Translations under genes and position numbers: made by a program
Origin: CAXBES01 sp963974915
Lineage (GTDB): Bacteria > Bacteroidota > Bacteroidia > Flavobacteriales > Flavobacteriaceae
DNA: 64,000 nt
Reading direction: 5' to 3'
Assembly (NCBI GenBank): GCA_963974915.1
Contig: CAXBES010000002.1
Span: forward strand, 62,001 to 126,000
Part shown: in pieces, positions 52,614-60,293 of the stretch
Position numbering within the stretch: the stretch's first letter is position 1
Layout of the letters: every line of letters starts with the position of its first letter
The notes under the pieces: model-generated
Told to the model about the DNA's origin: nothing
What the model saw: only the letters and a program-made list of their open reading frames with translations
Database searches by the model: none

Positions 52614-53150
52614 TTGAAAGAACAGGAATTAATAAGGAAATGCATCAAAGGTAATCGTAAGGCACAAAATGAGCTCTATACACACTATAAGGACAGTTTA
52701 TATTTCTTATCCTTAAAATATAGTAGAAATGCTGCCGAAGCCGAAGATAACCTGCACGATTCTTTTGTAACCATCTTTCAGAAAATAAAAACATATAAAA
52801 ACAAGGGTTCTTTCGAAGGGTGGATGAAACGTATTACGATCAATAAGGCGATCGATAAATATAAAGAAAAGCGACCCGTAGCAGTAGAAATAATTGACGA
52901 TATACTTGAAGATACGTCTATTGAAGAAGATTTATTTGAGTTACCTCTGGAAACCTTTTTAAAGGCTATACAGGAATTGCCGGATCAATACCGACTCGTT
53001 TTTAATCTATACCAAATGGATGGATATTCACACAAAGAGGTGGCTCAACTCTTAGAAATTTCGGAAGGCACTTCGAAATCGAATTTTCACCGGGCAAAAA
53101 TACTTTTAAGAGAAAAATTAATAAGGCTTACAACGGCATCTAGGCTCTAA
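52614..53150 (+). CDS. ECF-type RNA polymerase sigma-70 factor
   Basis: This 178-aa sigma factor has only regions 2 and 4. Region 2 is seen in KGNRKAQNELYTHYKDSLYFLSLKYSRNAAEAEDNLHDSFVTIFQKI and region 2.4 in SFEGWMKRITINKAID. Region 4 (ELPDQYRLVFNLYQMDGYSHKEVAQLLEISEGTSKSNFHRAKILLRE) has the HTH. It is of the Bacteroidota ECF group. The start codon is TTG at 52614. It is followed 10 nt later by a membrane protein that may be its anti-sigma factor. Confidence 0.9.
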   Translation: MKEQELIRKCIKGNRKAQNELYTHYKDSLYFLSLKYSRNAAEAEDNLHDSFVTIFQKIKTYKNKGSFEGWMKRITINKAIDKYKEKRPVAVEIIDDILEDTSIEEDLFELPLETFLKAIQELPDQYRLVFNLYQMDGYSHKEVAQLLEISEGTSKSNFHRAKILLREKLIRLTTASRL

Positions 53151-53160
53151 TATCAGGAAA

Positions 53161-53799
53161 ATGAAGCACAAAGAAGACATAGGAACTCTTTTTGAAAGAA
53201 AATTTAAAGCGGCCGAAAAAGCACCCACTAATGAACTATGGACCCGCATTGACGCAACTCTGGAATCGGAAAGTAAAAGGCGCAGAAGGTTTTTATGGTT
53301 CTTTTACGGTAGTGTGGGCCTCCTGGGCATCCTTTTATTACTTTTTATCGTAAATCCGTTTGCGACAGAAAGTGACGCAATTTCGACAAGCCCTATTTTA
53401 CCTGTAATTCCTTCGGAAGACAACAGCGAAAAACCAGCAAATAACAATCACAATACTGTAGTTACTGATACCGTTCTGGAAACTAATTTGCAAAATAGAT
53501 CACCCGAAAAATTAGTACCTGATGTGAAAATTAGTGATATTTCTGAAGAATCAGATTTAAACCGGAAACCAAAGAGTAAGAAACCACAGCATAAAAAGAA
53601 GTCGGAAAAAATTACAGATGAATTTTACGAAGTAAAAACCACGTATTATTATTACAATAGTGAACTTGGAAAACAAGTGAAAACCACCAATAAAGATCTA
53701 ATTGACAGTTTATTACAAAGCACTACAAATCACCTGGATTCTACTATAGAGTATAAAAAAACGATCTATAATAAGAAACCAACAGACAGCGTGGATTAG
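53161..53799 (+). CDS. Putative anti-sigma factor, single TM
   Basis: This 212-aa protein has an N-terminal cytoplasmic segment of about 40 residues (KHKEDIGTLFERKFKAAEKAPTNELWTRIDATLE), one TM helix (about 43-65, LWFFYGSVGLLGILLLLFIV) and a long polar, low-complexity periplasmic part rich in Ser, Asn and Lys. The arrangement suggests an anti-sigma partner of the adjacent ECF factor, 10 nt upstream. The classical zinc-binding anti-sigma motif (HxxxCxxC) is absent, so it is not a standard ZAS anti-sigma. The role is inferred from position and topology only. Confidence 0.6.
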   Translation: MKHKEDIGTLFERKFKAAEKAPTNELWTRIDATLESESKRRRRFLWFFYGSVGLLGILLLLFIVNPFATESDAISTSPILPVIPSEDNSEKPANNNHNTVVTDTVLETNLQNRSPEKLVPDVKISDISEESDLNRKPKSKKPQHKKKSEKITDEFYEVKTTYYYYNSELGKQVKTTNKDLIDSLLQSTTNHLDSTIEYKKTIYNKKPTDSVD

Positions 53800-53814
53800 A
53801 AAAAACTGATTTCG

Positions 53815-54483
53815 TTAAATTTTGAATCCTATTCCGAGCTGCGCTCCTAGTTCGTTTTCTATATTATTGAAATTGGCATAGGGAGATAATTCAACTAAAA
53901 ACACTTTTCCAATCTTAAGTGATGCGTAGGCACGCAGATAACCACCAAATGCTGTTTCGGTAGATCCAAACGAATTGGCAATTACATAGGGGCCAAAACT
54001 CCCGGAAGCTTCAGAATAGGTATAGGTAAAAGTTCGTTTTTTAATCAATGCCAAGGAGGGTCCGCCCTGAAACTCGAACGCAATATGTTCGTTAACATCA
54101 AATCCCTTGGAAATAAAGGCAGAGATCCCCCAAAACTTATCTTTTTCCGATCCGTTAATTAGCAATTCCGGAATTGGACCATCTGTGGCAGGATCGTAGT
54201 TAGCTATTTCGTTGGCGCCGGGGTTTACATTTAAATTTGGTGACTCATATATACCATTTGTAAGATCAAGTCCGAATCCGAATAATTTCTTAGTTTGTAG
54301 TTGTGTGTTTAGTGTTGCATTGATCCCCTCGGAAGGGTGACCTATAAAAATCCCTGCGCTCTGTCTAAAAACCAATTTGAATTTTCTTTCAATTTCCGGC
54401 TCTTGTGGCAGTTCTTGTTCCTGGGCAATGGCAGTTGAACTCACCGAACAAACCATAATTGCTAAAAGTAGATATCTTCTCAT
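53815..54483 (-). CDS. Outer-membrane beta-barrel protein
   Basis: This 222-aa protein has a signal peptide (MRRYLLLAIMVCSVSSTAIAQ) and alternating hydrophobic strands such as FGFGLDLTNGIYESP, FWGISAFISKG, IAFEFQGGPSLALI, TAFGGYLRAYASLKIGKVFLVELSPYANF and LGAQLGIGFKI, which ends in a hydrophobic beta signal. This fits a small barrel of eight strands or a similar number. No specific family is assigned. It is convergent with the putative anti-sigma gene (15 nt gap), so it may be unrelated to it. Transport or structural role unknown. Confidence 0.7.
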   Translation of the reverse strand: MRRYLLLAIMVCSVSSTAIAQEQELPQEPEIERKFKLVFRQSAGIFIGHPSEGINATLNTQLQTKKLFGFGLDLTNGIYESPNLNVNPGANEIANYDPATDGPIPELLINGSEKDKFWGISAFISKGFDVNEHIAFEFQGGPSLALIKKRTFTYTYSEASGSFGPYVIANSFGSTETAFGGYLRAYASLKIGKVFLVELSPYANFNNIENELGAQLGIGFKI

Positions 54484-54791
54484 AACTATAATTTAGAGTT
54501 TCTAACAAAAATGGGGGCGTACTGTAAAGTAACGCTTTTTAATTGAATTTGTTTTATAAACACACTATATAATAGATTGTTAACGAGGCTTTTGCATTAG
54601 TGATAGTAGTGATAGCTTGCGGTGAGCGGCCTTTGTCGAGCCGCAACTACTAACGAATAGCGCGTTCGTAAAGTGAGCTTCGCTCTACTTTACGAAATGC
54701 CCAAATTAAAATAAAGTTAACTTTTTGTAACTTTTTAAGATGTTTCTACGTATAACTTAATACGCAACTCAATTAAACACTCAAATCGTAC
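54484..54791. other. Gene-free region upstream of rpoD with GC-rich palindromes
   Basis: This 308-nt region contains no gene. It starts AT-rich and then holds a compact GC-richer segment with two hairpins (54617-54646, 54665-54696). AT-rich sequence before the rpoD ATG contains a near-match TAACTTTTTG, but no exact -7 box. Confidence 0.7.
54617..54696. repeat. Tandem hairpins upstream of rpoD
   Basis: Hairpin 1 pairs TTGCGG (54617-54622) with CCGCAA (54641-54646). Hairpin 2 pairs TTCGTAAAGT (54665-54674) with ACTTTACGAA (54687-54696), extended by GAG/CTC around a CTTCG loop. No T-run follows, so termination is unlikely. ACGAA at 54653-54657 can pair with the TTCGT at 54665 as an alternative fold. 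Confidence 0.65.
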
Positions 54792-55655
54792 ATGAGACAA
54801 CTTAAAATCACCAAGCAGGTTACTAACAGAGAAACCGCTTCCTTAGACAAATACCTACAAGAAATTGGGAAAGTTGATTTAATTACCGCAGATGAAGAAG
54901 TAGAATTGGCACAACGTATAAAAGCGGGTGATCAACGTGCTTTGGAAAAATTGACAAAAGCGAATCTTCGTTTTGTTGTTTCGGTGGCTAAACAATATCA
55001 AAATCAGGGATTAACCCTTCCCGACCTTATTAACGAAGGAAATTTAGGGCTTATTAAAGCAGCGCAACGTTTTGATGAAACCCGTGGTTTCAAATTCATT
55101 TCGTATGCGGTATGGTGGATTAGACAATCTATTTTACAGGCTTTGGCAGAGCAATCGCGAATTGTTCGTTTACCACTTAACAAAATTGGTAGCATCAATA
55201 AGATCAATAAGATGTATGCGTTTTTAGAGCAGGCTAATGAGCGTCCGCCGTCTGCAGAGGAGATCGCAAAAGAATTGGATATGACGATCAATGATGTGAA
55301 GGAATCTATGAAGAATTCCGGGCGTCACGTATCTATGGATGCGCCTTTAGTTGAAGGAGAAGATTCAAATCTTTATGATGTTTTACGAAGTGGTGAATCT
55401 CCAAATCCGGACCGCTCTTTGCTTCACGAATCTTTGCGTACTGAAATTGAGCGTGCTTTAGAAACATTGACTCCACGTGAGGCAGATGTAATACGGTTAT
55501 ATTTTGGTTTAGGCGATCAACACCCAATGACCCTAGAGGAGATTGGAGAAACTTTCGATCTTACACGTGAGCGTGTAAGACAGATCAAGGAAAAGGCAAT
55601 TAGACGTCTTAAGCATACTTCGAGAAGTAAAATTTTAATGACATATTTGGGCTAG
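54792..55655 (+). CDS. rpoD: Primary sigma factor RpoD (SigA), Bacteroidota form
   Basis: This is the housekeeping sigma factor. The 287-aa protein lacks region 1.1 and the long non-conserved region of E. coli sigma-70, which is normal in Bacteroidota. Region 1.2 is LDKYLQEIGKVDLITADEEVELAQRI, region 2 is LTKANLRFVVSVAKQYQNQGLTLPDLINEGNLGLIKAAQRFDETRGFKFISYAVWWIRQSI, region 3 is ANERPPSAEEIAKELDM and region 4 is LTPREADVIRLYFGLGDQHPMTLEEIGETFDLTRERVRQIKEKAIRRLKH. It recognises the TTTG/TAnnTTTG promoters seen in this window. Confidence 0.97.
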   Translation: MRQLKITKQVTNRETASLDKYLQEIGKVDLITADEEVELAQRIKAGDQRALEKLTKANLRFVVSVAKQYQNQGLTLPDLINEGNLGLIKAAQRFDETRGFKFISYAVWWIRQSILQALAEQSRIVRLPLNKIGSINKINKMYAFLEQANERPPSAEEIAKELDMTINDVKESMKNSGRHVSMDAPLVEGEDSNLYDVLRSGESPNPDRSLLHESLRTEIERALETLTPREADVIRLYFGLGDQHPMTLEEIGETFDLTRERVRQIKEKAIRRLKHTSRSKILMTYLG

Positions 55656-55686
55656 TATTGCCCATTGAAGGCAACAAACAGTATAG

Positions 55687-55704
55687 ATTCCTGCTTGCAG
55701 GAAT
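55687..55704. repeat. Dispersed palindrome copy 2 (ATTCCTGC/GCAGGAAT)
   Basis: ATTCCTGC (55687-55694) pairs with GCAGGAAT (55697-55704) with only TT between. It shares its arms with the element at 46151. Confidence 0.55.
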
Positions 55705-55734
55705 GAAAGCTGTTCGTTTTTTGATTGATGAATG

Positions 55735-55762
55735 ACCTCCGGCTGATTACCGGAGGTTTTTT
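55735..55762 (+). terminator. Terminator of rpoD
   Basis: The stem ACCTCCGG/CCGGAGGT (55735-55742 with 55750-55757) is followed by TTTTTT. Confidence 0.85.
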
Positions 55763-55826
55763 CTTGGATATTGCTCATTATTGACACATTTAACTTTTTC
55801 GTATATTGTTAGTTTAAGTAAATGAT

Positions 55827-56231
55827 ATGAAGCACACTATATGTTATGTGAGCAAACTGCAAGAAGGTGTTACAGAGGAAGAGATCAATAGCATCTTCAA
55901 TATCACTCAAACAAACAATCGCGCCAGTGGAATTACCGGAATTCTTTTATACGGCTTTGGAAACTTTTTTCAGGTACTTGAAGGTGAGGAAAAACAGATT
56001 GTAAAGCTGTTTCAAACTATTAAGGATGACTCTAGACATCATAAAATTGAAACTCTTATTGATCACCATATAGAATTTCCTATTTTTGCAAGCTATAGTT
56101 CGAATTTTAATGTTGTAAAAACTAAAACCGACTTAGCTTCAATAAAACGATATTTAGATTTTTTTAATGCGAAAACACCGTTTTCAGACAAAATAACAAG
56201 ATTAATTAATCCTTTTTTATACGCTCCATGA
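55827..56231 (+). CDS. BLUF-domain blue-light photoreceptor
   Basis: This 134-aa stand-alone BLUF domain binds FAD and senses blue light. Characteristic features are the flavin-contact Tyr7 (TICYVSKL), Asn30/Asn31 followed by the conserved ITGILLYGFGNFFQVLEGEE core (Gln49, which rotates on illumination) and the C-terminal helices. The Trp and Met near strand 5 of AppA are not conserved; the equivalent segment (FASYSSNF) has Tyr90 and Ser92. The last codons overlap the rpe start (ATGA), so light sensing and epimerase production are linked. No separate output domain is present, so signalling must be by protein contact. Confidence 0.9.
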   Translation: MKHTICYVSKLQEGVTEEEINSIFNITQTNNRASGITGILLYGFGNFFQVLEGEEKQIVKLFQTIKDDSRHHKIETLIDHHIEFPIFASYSSNFNVVKTKTDLASIKRYLDFFNAKTPFSDKITRLINPFLYAP

Positions 56232-56887
56232 GTACAACACTTATTGCCCCATCTATTTTAGCTGCCGATTTTGCCAATCTTCAACGTGATATTGAATTGG
56301 TTAACAATAGTGAAGCCGATTGGTTTCATCTGGATGTGATGGATGGCGTTTTTGTGCCCAATATTTCCTTCGGAATGCCTGTGATTAAAAGTATCGCAAA
56401 GCATGCTAATAAAACCTTAGATGTACATTTAATGATCGTTGAGCCCGACAGATATATTAAAACGTTTGCCGATTTAGGAGTAAATGTGCTAACCGTTCAC
56501 TACGAAGCTTGTACTCATTTGCACAGAACATTACAAGCGATCAAAGCTGAAGGAATGCAGGCAGGAGTTGCTTTAAATCCGCATACCAATGTAGATCTGT
56601 TACGTGACACAATTAACGATATCGATCTTGTATGTATGATGAGTGTTAATCCGGGATTTGGTGGACAAAGTTTTATTGAGAATACATACGATAAGGTAAA
56701 ACAATTAAAGACTTTGATAAACCAAAAAGGAGCCTCAACAAAAATTGAAATTGATGGTGGTGTAACCAATAAGAATGCTAAGCAGTTAGTTGATGCCGGT
56801 GCCGATGTTTTGGTAGCGGGTAGTTATGTTTTTGGCGCCAATGATCCTTCGCAAACCATAAAAGACTTAAAAGCATTACTCTCTTAA
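56228..56887 (+). CDS. rpe: Ribulose-phosphate 3-epimerase
   Basis: Rpe interconverts ribulose-5-phosphate and xylulose-5-phosphate in the pentose phosphate pathway. The 219-aa TIM barrel shows IAPSILAADFANLQ, HLDVMDGVFVPNISFG (metal His and catalytic Asp), DVHLMIVEP, VHYEACTHLHR, CMMSVNPGFGGQSF, IEIDGGVTNKNAKQLVDAGADVLVAGSYVF. It overlaps the BLUF gene by 4 nt and is therefore coupled to it. Confidence 0.97.
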   Translation: MSTTLIAPSILAADFANLQRDIELVNNSEADWFHLDVMDGVFVPNISFGMPVIKSIAKHANKTLDVHLMIVEPDRYIKTFADLGVNVLTVHYEACTHLHRTLQAIKAEGMQAGVALNPHTNVDLLRDTINDIDLVCMMSVNPGFGGQSFIENTYDKVKQLKTLINQKGASTKIEIDGGVTNKNAKQLVDAGADVLVAGSYVFGANDPSQTIKDLKALLS

Positions 56888-56963
56888 TGTTAAAAGGGTA
56901 AAATTTATAATTTCATACCTTTTTCAGTCTCGATTTGTCTAATTTTAATCCTTAAAATTAGAC

Positions 56964-58052
56964 ATGCAACCTTCATTAGATACATGGACTTCACTTTTTT
57001 TGCTGGCGGTAGCTATGGGTATATTTCTATTCATCGTATTAATTACGAGTGATAAAAAGAATCGACCTATTGCATTCCTTATATTGTCTTTCTCGGTTAT
57101 CTTGTTGCAATATGTATTATTTTGGACCAAATACCAGAACCTCTTCCCCTATTTAATAATGATTCCGCCGGTATGTTACTATTTAACAGGTCCTCTGCTA
57201 TATAAATATTTTCTAAATCTTTACACCAAGCGTTCCGGTTTTCATTTTCTCCTGCATTTTTTAATTGCCTTGATAGCACTTATCCCTAATATAATGGTTT
57301 GGTTTAAATATTTAGGTATCATTGATCCTATAACGAAACTCCCATTTACTTTTCTGGTTAACGGACATTGGATCATTTCGGGGCATATGTTGTTATATAT
57401 TGTCCTAATTATTAATTTGATTAAAAAACATCAGCAAAAAGAAACAGAATATCAAAAACTTCGATATAAGTGGTCTAAGGTTTTAATTGCTCTTTATCTC
57501 CTCTTTGTACTCTCCTATATCTCCTATTATATATTAGTGAATTTCGAGTTTTTTAATTCTCAATGGGATTATTCAATATCGCTCATGATGAGTCTTTCCA
57601 TTTACGCAATGGGTTATTTTATAATTAAGGAACCTTCTATTTTCAACGGAGAATTGCTTTCTAACATTTTTTTACCGGTACAAAATAAAGGTGAGACTTT
57701 TGAAAACTCCCTTCTTAACGAATTCTTCGAGAAAATAGTAAAGTATATGGAGGTTGAAAAACCCTATAGAGACAACGAACTAAGGCTTGTACATTTAGCA
57801 GATCAGTTGGGGTTTAGTACACATTTACTCTCAAGAGTAATCAATAAAAAAGCTGAAAAGAATTTCAATCACTTTGTTAACGATTACCGCCTAACCGAAG
57901 CAGAAAAGCTAATTTCTGAAAACTCTTCAGCAAAGATCAAGTCTATTTATTTCGATGTAGGTTTCAATAACAAAGCAACTTTCAACAAAGCTTTCAAAGA
58001 GCGGTTCCATTGTACTCCTTCAGAATATAAAAAACGCTTAGTCAAGAGCTAA
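56964..58052 (+). CDS. Membrane-anchored AraC-family transcriptional regulator
   Basis: This 362-aa protein has six or seven TM helices in the N-terminal 220 residues (e.g. SLFLLAVAMGIFLFIVLI, FLILSFSVILLQYVLF, FLLHFLIALIALIPNIMVWF, MLLYIVLIINLI). A C-terminal AraC/XylS DNA-binding domain follows (about 255-362), with LVHLADQLGFSTHLLSRVINKKAEKNFNHFVNDYRLTEAEKLI and FYFDVGFNNKATFNKAFKERFHCTPSEYKK-type motifs. Such proteins act as one-component sensors that bind DNA while in the membrane. The signal is unknown. The beta-propeller gene 112 nt downstream could be a target, which is inference. Confidence 0.88.
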   Translation: MQPSLDTWTSLFLLAVAMGIFLFIVLITSDKKNRPIAFLILSFSVILLQYVLFWTKYQNLFPYLIMIPPVCYYLTGPLLYKYFLNLYTKRSGFHFLLHFLIALIALIPNIMVWFKYLGIIDPITKLPFTFLVNGHWIISGHMLLYIVLIINLIKKHQQKETEYQKLRYKWSKVLIALYLLFVLSYISYYILVNFEFFNSQWDYSISLMMSLSIYAMGYFIIKEPSIFNGELLSNIFLPVQNKGETFENSLLNEFFEKIVKYMEVEKPYRDNELRLVHLADQLGFSTHLLSRVINKKAEKNFNHFVNDYRLTEAEKLISENSSAKIKSIYFDVGFNNKATFNKAFKERFHCTPSEYKKRLVKS

Positions 58053-58164
58053 GTTGGTCATAATACAATCGATATATATAAATTTCGAGTATAGTTTTAT
58101 AATATCATACCTGTGTTTTTACAATTTATGCGAGCTTTAATTTTATTAATTAAAAAGCATAACT

Positions 58165-59295
58165 ATGAAAACTAAAAAACTACTTATTTGCTCGTTGGTG
58201 TTATTCCTAACAGTACAGATGTCTGCTCAAAATTTAGCGGTTTATGTAAGTGATGCGGCAAATTTTAATTCGGGTCCCTGGAACATCTCGAAATTCGATG
58301 ACAGTGGAAACTTTGTTGGACAGCTAATAAATGCCGACGACGGAATTGTCTGGCCACAGGACATAATTTTTTTGGACAACGAAGAGGCTGTTCTTATTTC
58401 CAATCTCTCTGCTGCAGGAATCATTTCAAAACACAACTGGGCGACCGGGGCACTTATTGAAAACTTTGCGGAAGGATTAGGGGGACCAACCCGAATGAAA
58501 ATAGGTCCGGATGGTCTATTGTATGTCATTCAATGGAGTACGACCAATAATAAAATACTTAGGTTTCAATTAGATGGCACCCCTCTGGGTGAGTTTACTC
58601 AAATTGGCGTATCTAACAGTATTGGAATAGATTGGGATGCAAATGGAGATCTATATGTTTCTTCCTATGGAACTTCAACCATACACAAATTTAATGGAAA
58701 TGATGGTAGTTATATTGGTGTATGGAACGACTCCGATCTACAGGGGCCAACTAATATTTGGTTTGAAGATGATGGAAATCTAATTGTGTTAAATTACAAT
58801 AGTGGAATTATTAGAAGGTTCGATCCTGCCGGAAATGCGATCGCAGATCTGGTAACAGGGGTTGCGGGGTGTGAAGGTTTCGATTTCTTTCCGAATGGAG
58901 ACATTTTAATAGGTGTTGGCTCCGACGGCTCGATTAGAAAATACGATAGTGATTTCAATTTTATAGAGAACTTCCATAATCCTGACCCCGACGTTCTATT
59001 AACTCCTAATGCGATCGTGATACGACCAGACGTCCCTCTCTCTGTTTCTGAAAAAGCAATAGATTCAACATTTATTATTCCCACAATTGGAAGCAGATTT
59101 CGACTCTTAGCCAATCCTGCAGTCACCACGAAAACCTTTCAAATTTTTGACAGCCAAGGTCATCTCGTTGAAACAACTAAACTAGAAGCAGATGTGGTTT
59201 GGAATGCTCAGGCTTATATGGAGGGAGTATATTTTATTGTGGCGAAAATGTCGGATGGTAAACAATTTACTCAAAAAGTGATCGTAAAGAAATAG
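58165..59295 (+). CDS. Secreted NHL/Vgb-like beta-propeller with T9SS sorting domain
   Basis: This 376-aa exported protein has a signal peptide ending MSAQ. Repeats of the type GPTRMKIGPDGLLYVIQW, GIDWDANGDLYVSSYGTSTIHKFNG and GPTNIWFEDDGNLIVLNYNSGIIRRFD, every 40-45 residues, make a six-bladed propeller (NHL/SMP-30-like). The last 75 residues look like a T9SS sorting domain with RLLANPAVTTKTFQIFDSQGHLV and ending FTQKVIVKK. The propeller probably binds a ligand or polymer; no active-site residues are clear. Its product would be released through the T9SS. Confidence 0.82.
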   Translation: MKTKKLLICSLVLFLTVQMSAQNLAVYVSDAANFNSGPWNISKFDDSGNFVGQLINADDGIVWPQDIIFLDNEEAVLISNLSAAGIISKHNWATGALIENFAEGLGGPTRMKIGPDGLLYVIQWSTTNNKILRFQLDGTPLGEFTQIGVSNSIGIDWDANGDLYVSSYGTSTIHKFNGNDGSYIGVWNDSDLQGPTNIWFEDDGNLIVLNYNSGIIRRFDPAGNAIADLVTGVAGCEGFDFFPNGDILIGVGSDGSIRKYDSDFNFIENFHNPDPDVLLTPNAIVIRPDVPLSVSEKAIDSTFIIPTIGSRFRLLANPAVTTKTFQIFDSQGHLVETTKLEADVVWNAQAYMEGVYFIVAKMSDGKQFTQKVIVKK

Positions 59296-59313
59296 TTTTT
59301 TCGTGTGGTTTCT

Positions 59314-59347
59314 AAAAGCCCATTTTCTTAAGAGAAGATGGGTTTTT
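59314..59347. terminator. Terminator between the propeller gene and the MtfA-like gene
   Basis: The hairpin AAAGCCCAT...ATGGGTTTT is preceded by A-rich and followed by T-rich sequence, and overlaps the MtfA-like stop codon (complement of 59346-59348). It may serve both strands. Confidence 0.75.
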
Positions 59348-60182
59348 AATATCCCGCAAATCTAAAATTTAGTAATTTTTGGGTGTGTGAATATAACTTC
59401 GGAAAATGCATCTTAAAATCGGAAGGAGATTCAATAAAGTATTCGGCTAAGACTGCCATAAACTCATATTGATTGGTAAAAGCATAGGCTCTGAAGTATC
59501 TCGTTTCATCTAGTTTATCTTTTACTTCCTGTTGTGTTAACTGAAGCAGAATATTTTGAAACTGTTTTCCGAAGCGATCTGCATCAATATCCTTACTCTG
59601 CATCGCTTCAAGTTGCATGGCATGCATAAATTCGTGAATCCCCAGGTTAATATTATCATCGGTAATTTCGTACCCTTCTTCAAAATCTTTCCAGGATAGA
59701 ACTAATGCTCTCCCCTTCGGATTAAATTCTCCTTTATGAAATTTTTCATTTACAGCGCTATAGAATTCTTCGGGGTAAACCAAAATAAAATCGATTAGAG
59801 AATACTCGTAGTTCTTTCTCCCGAAGCTAAGCATACACCCTACTGCCGATATAAGAATTTTCATTCGCTCGGTTACTTCCAGTTCCTGACGCCCAACAAA
59901 TTTTTTATCAGACATAAATGTCGCTACTCTGTGTTGAAACTGCTTTTTCTGTTTTTCTGAAAGCTTTTGGTAAAAAGAAAAGTCGGTTTCCAAAATCCTC
60001 TTTTGAGTACTCGACAGCTTTTTATAAACGAAATAATGCCTAAAAAGCGGTCTGTCGAAATTACTCGCATACCAGTTTTCAAAAACCCTGAATAAAAAAA
60101 AAGCAAAACCCAAAAGCACGATGGCGTACGCATACGGCGCCAGCCATTGGATGTCATCGTTAGGTTGTAGTAGTAACATCAT
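59346..60182 (-). CDS. Zinc-dependent peptidase (MtfA family)
   Basis: This 278-aa protein of the M90/MtfA family (E. coli MtfA regulates the PTS repressor Mlc) has HEFMH as the zinc motif (His183, Glu184, His187). A third ligand Glu is in QYEFMAVLAEYFIESP (about residues 239-253). Unlike E. coli MtfA it has an N-terminal TM segment (about 13-33), so it is membrane-anchored with a cytoplasmic or periplasmic catalytic domain. The substrate is unknown. Two adjacent ATGs (60182 and 60179) are both possible starts. Confidence 0.87.
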   Translation of the reverse strand: MMLLLQPNDDIQWLAPYAYAIVLLGFAFFLFRVFENWYASNFDRPLFRHYFVYKKLSSTQKRILETDFSFYQKLSEKQKKQFQHRVATFMSDKKFVGRQELEVTERMKILISAVGCMLSFGRKNYEYSLIDFILVYPEEFYSAVNEKFHKGEFNPKGRALVLSWKDFEEGYEITDDNINLGIHEFMHAMQLEAMQSKDIDADRFGKQFQNILLQLTQQEVKDKLDETRYFRAYAFTNQYEFMAVLAEYFIESPSDFKMHFPKLYSHTQKLLNFRFAGY

Positions 60183-60293
60183 ACAGATTTGGGATAAGAA
60201 AGGTACCGATTATTTAAGAATAACCACTATTTTACTATAAATTAACGATTTATACAATTAATTTAGTATAAGCAGTACGTGAATTGGTAAAAA

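Noticed and set aside
53161..53799. Classical zinc-binding anti-sigma factor
   Set aside because: The HxxxCxxC motif is missing; kept only as a putative partner by position.
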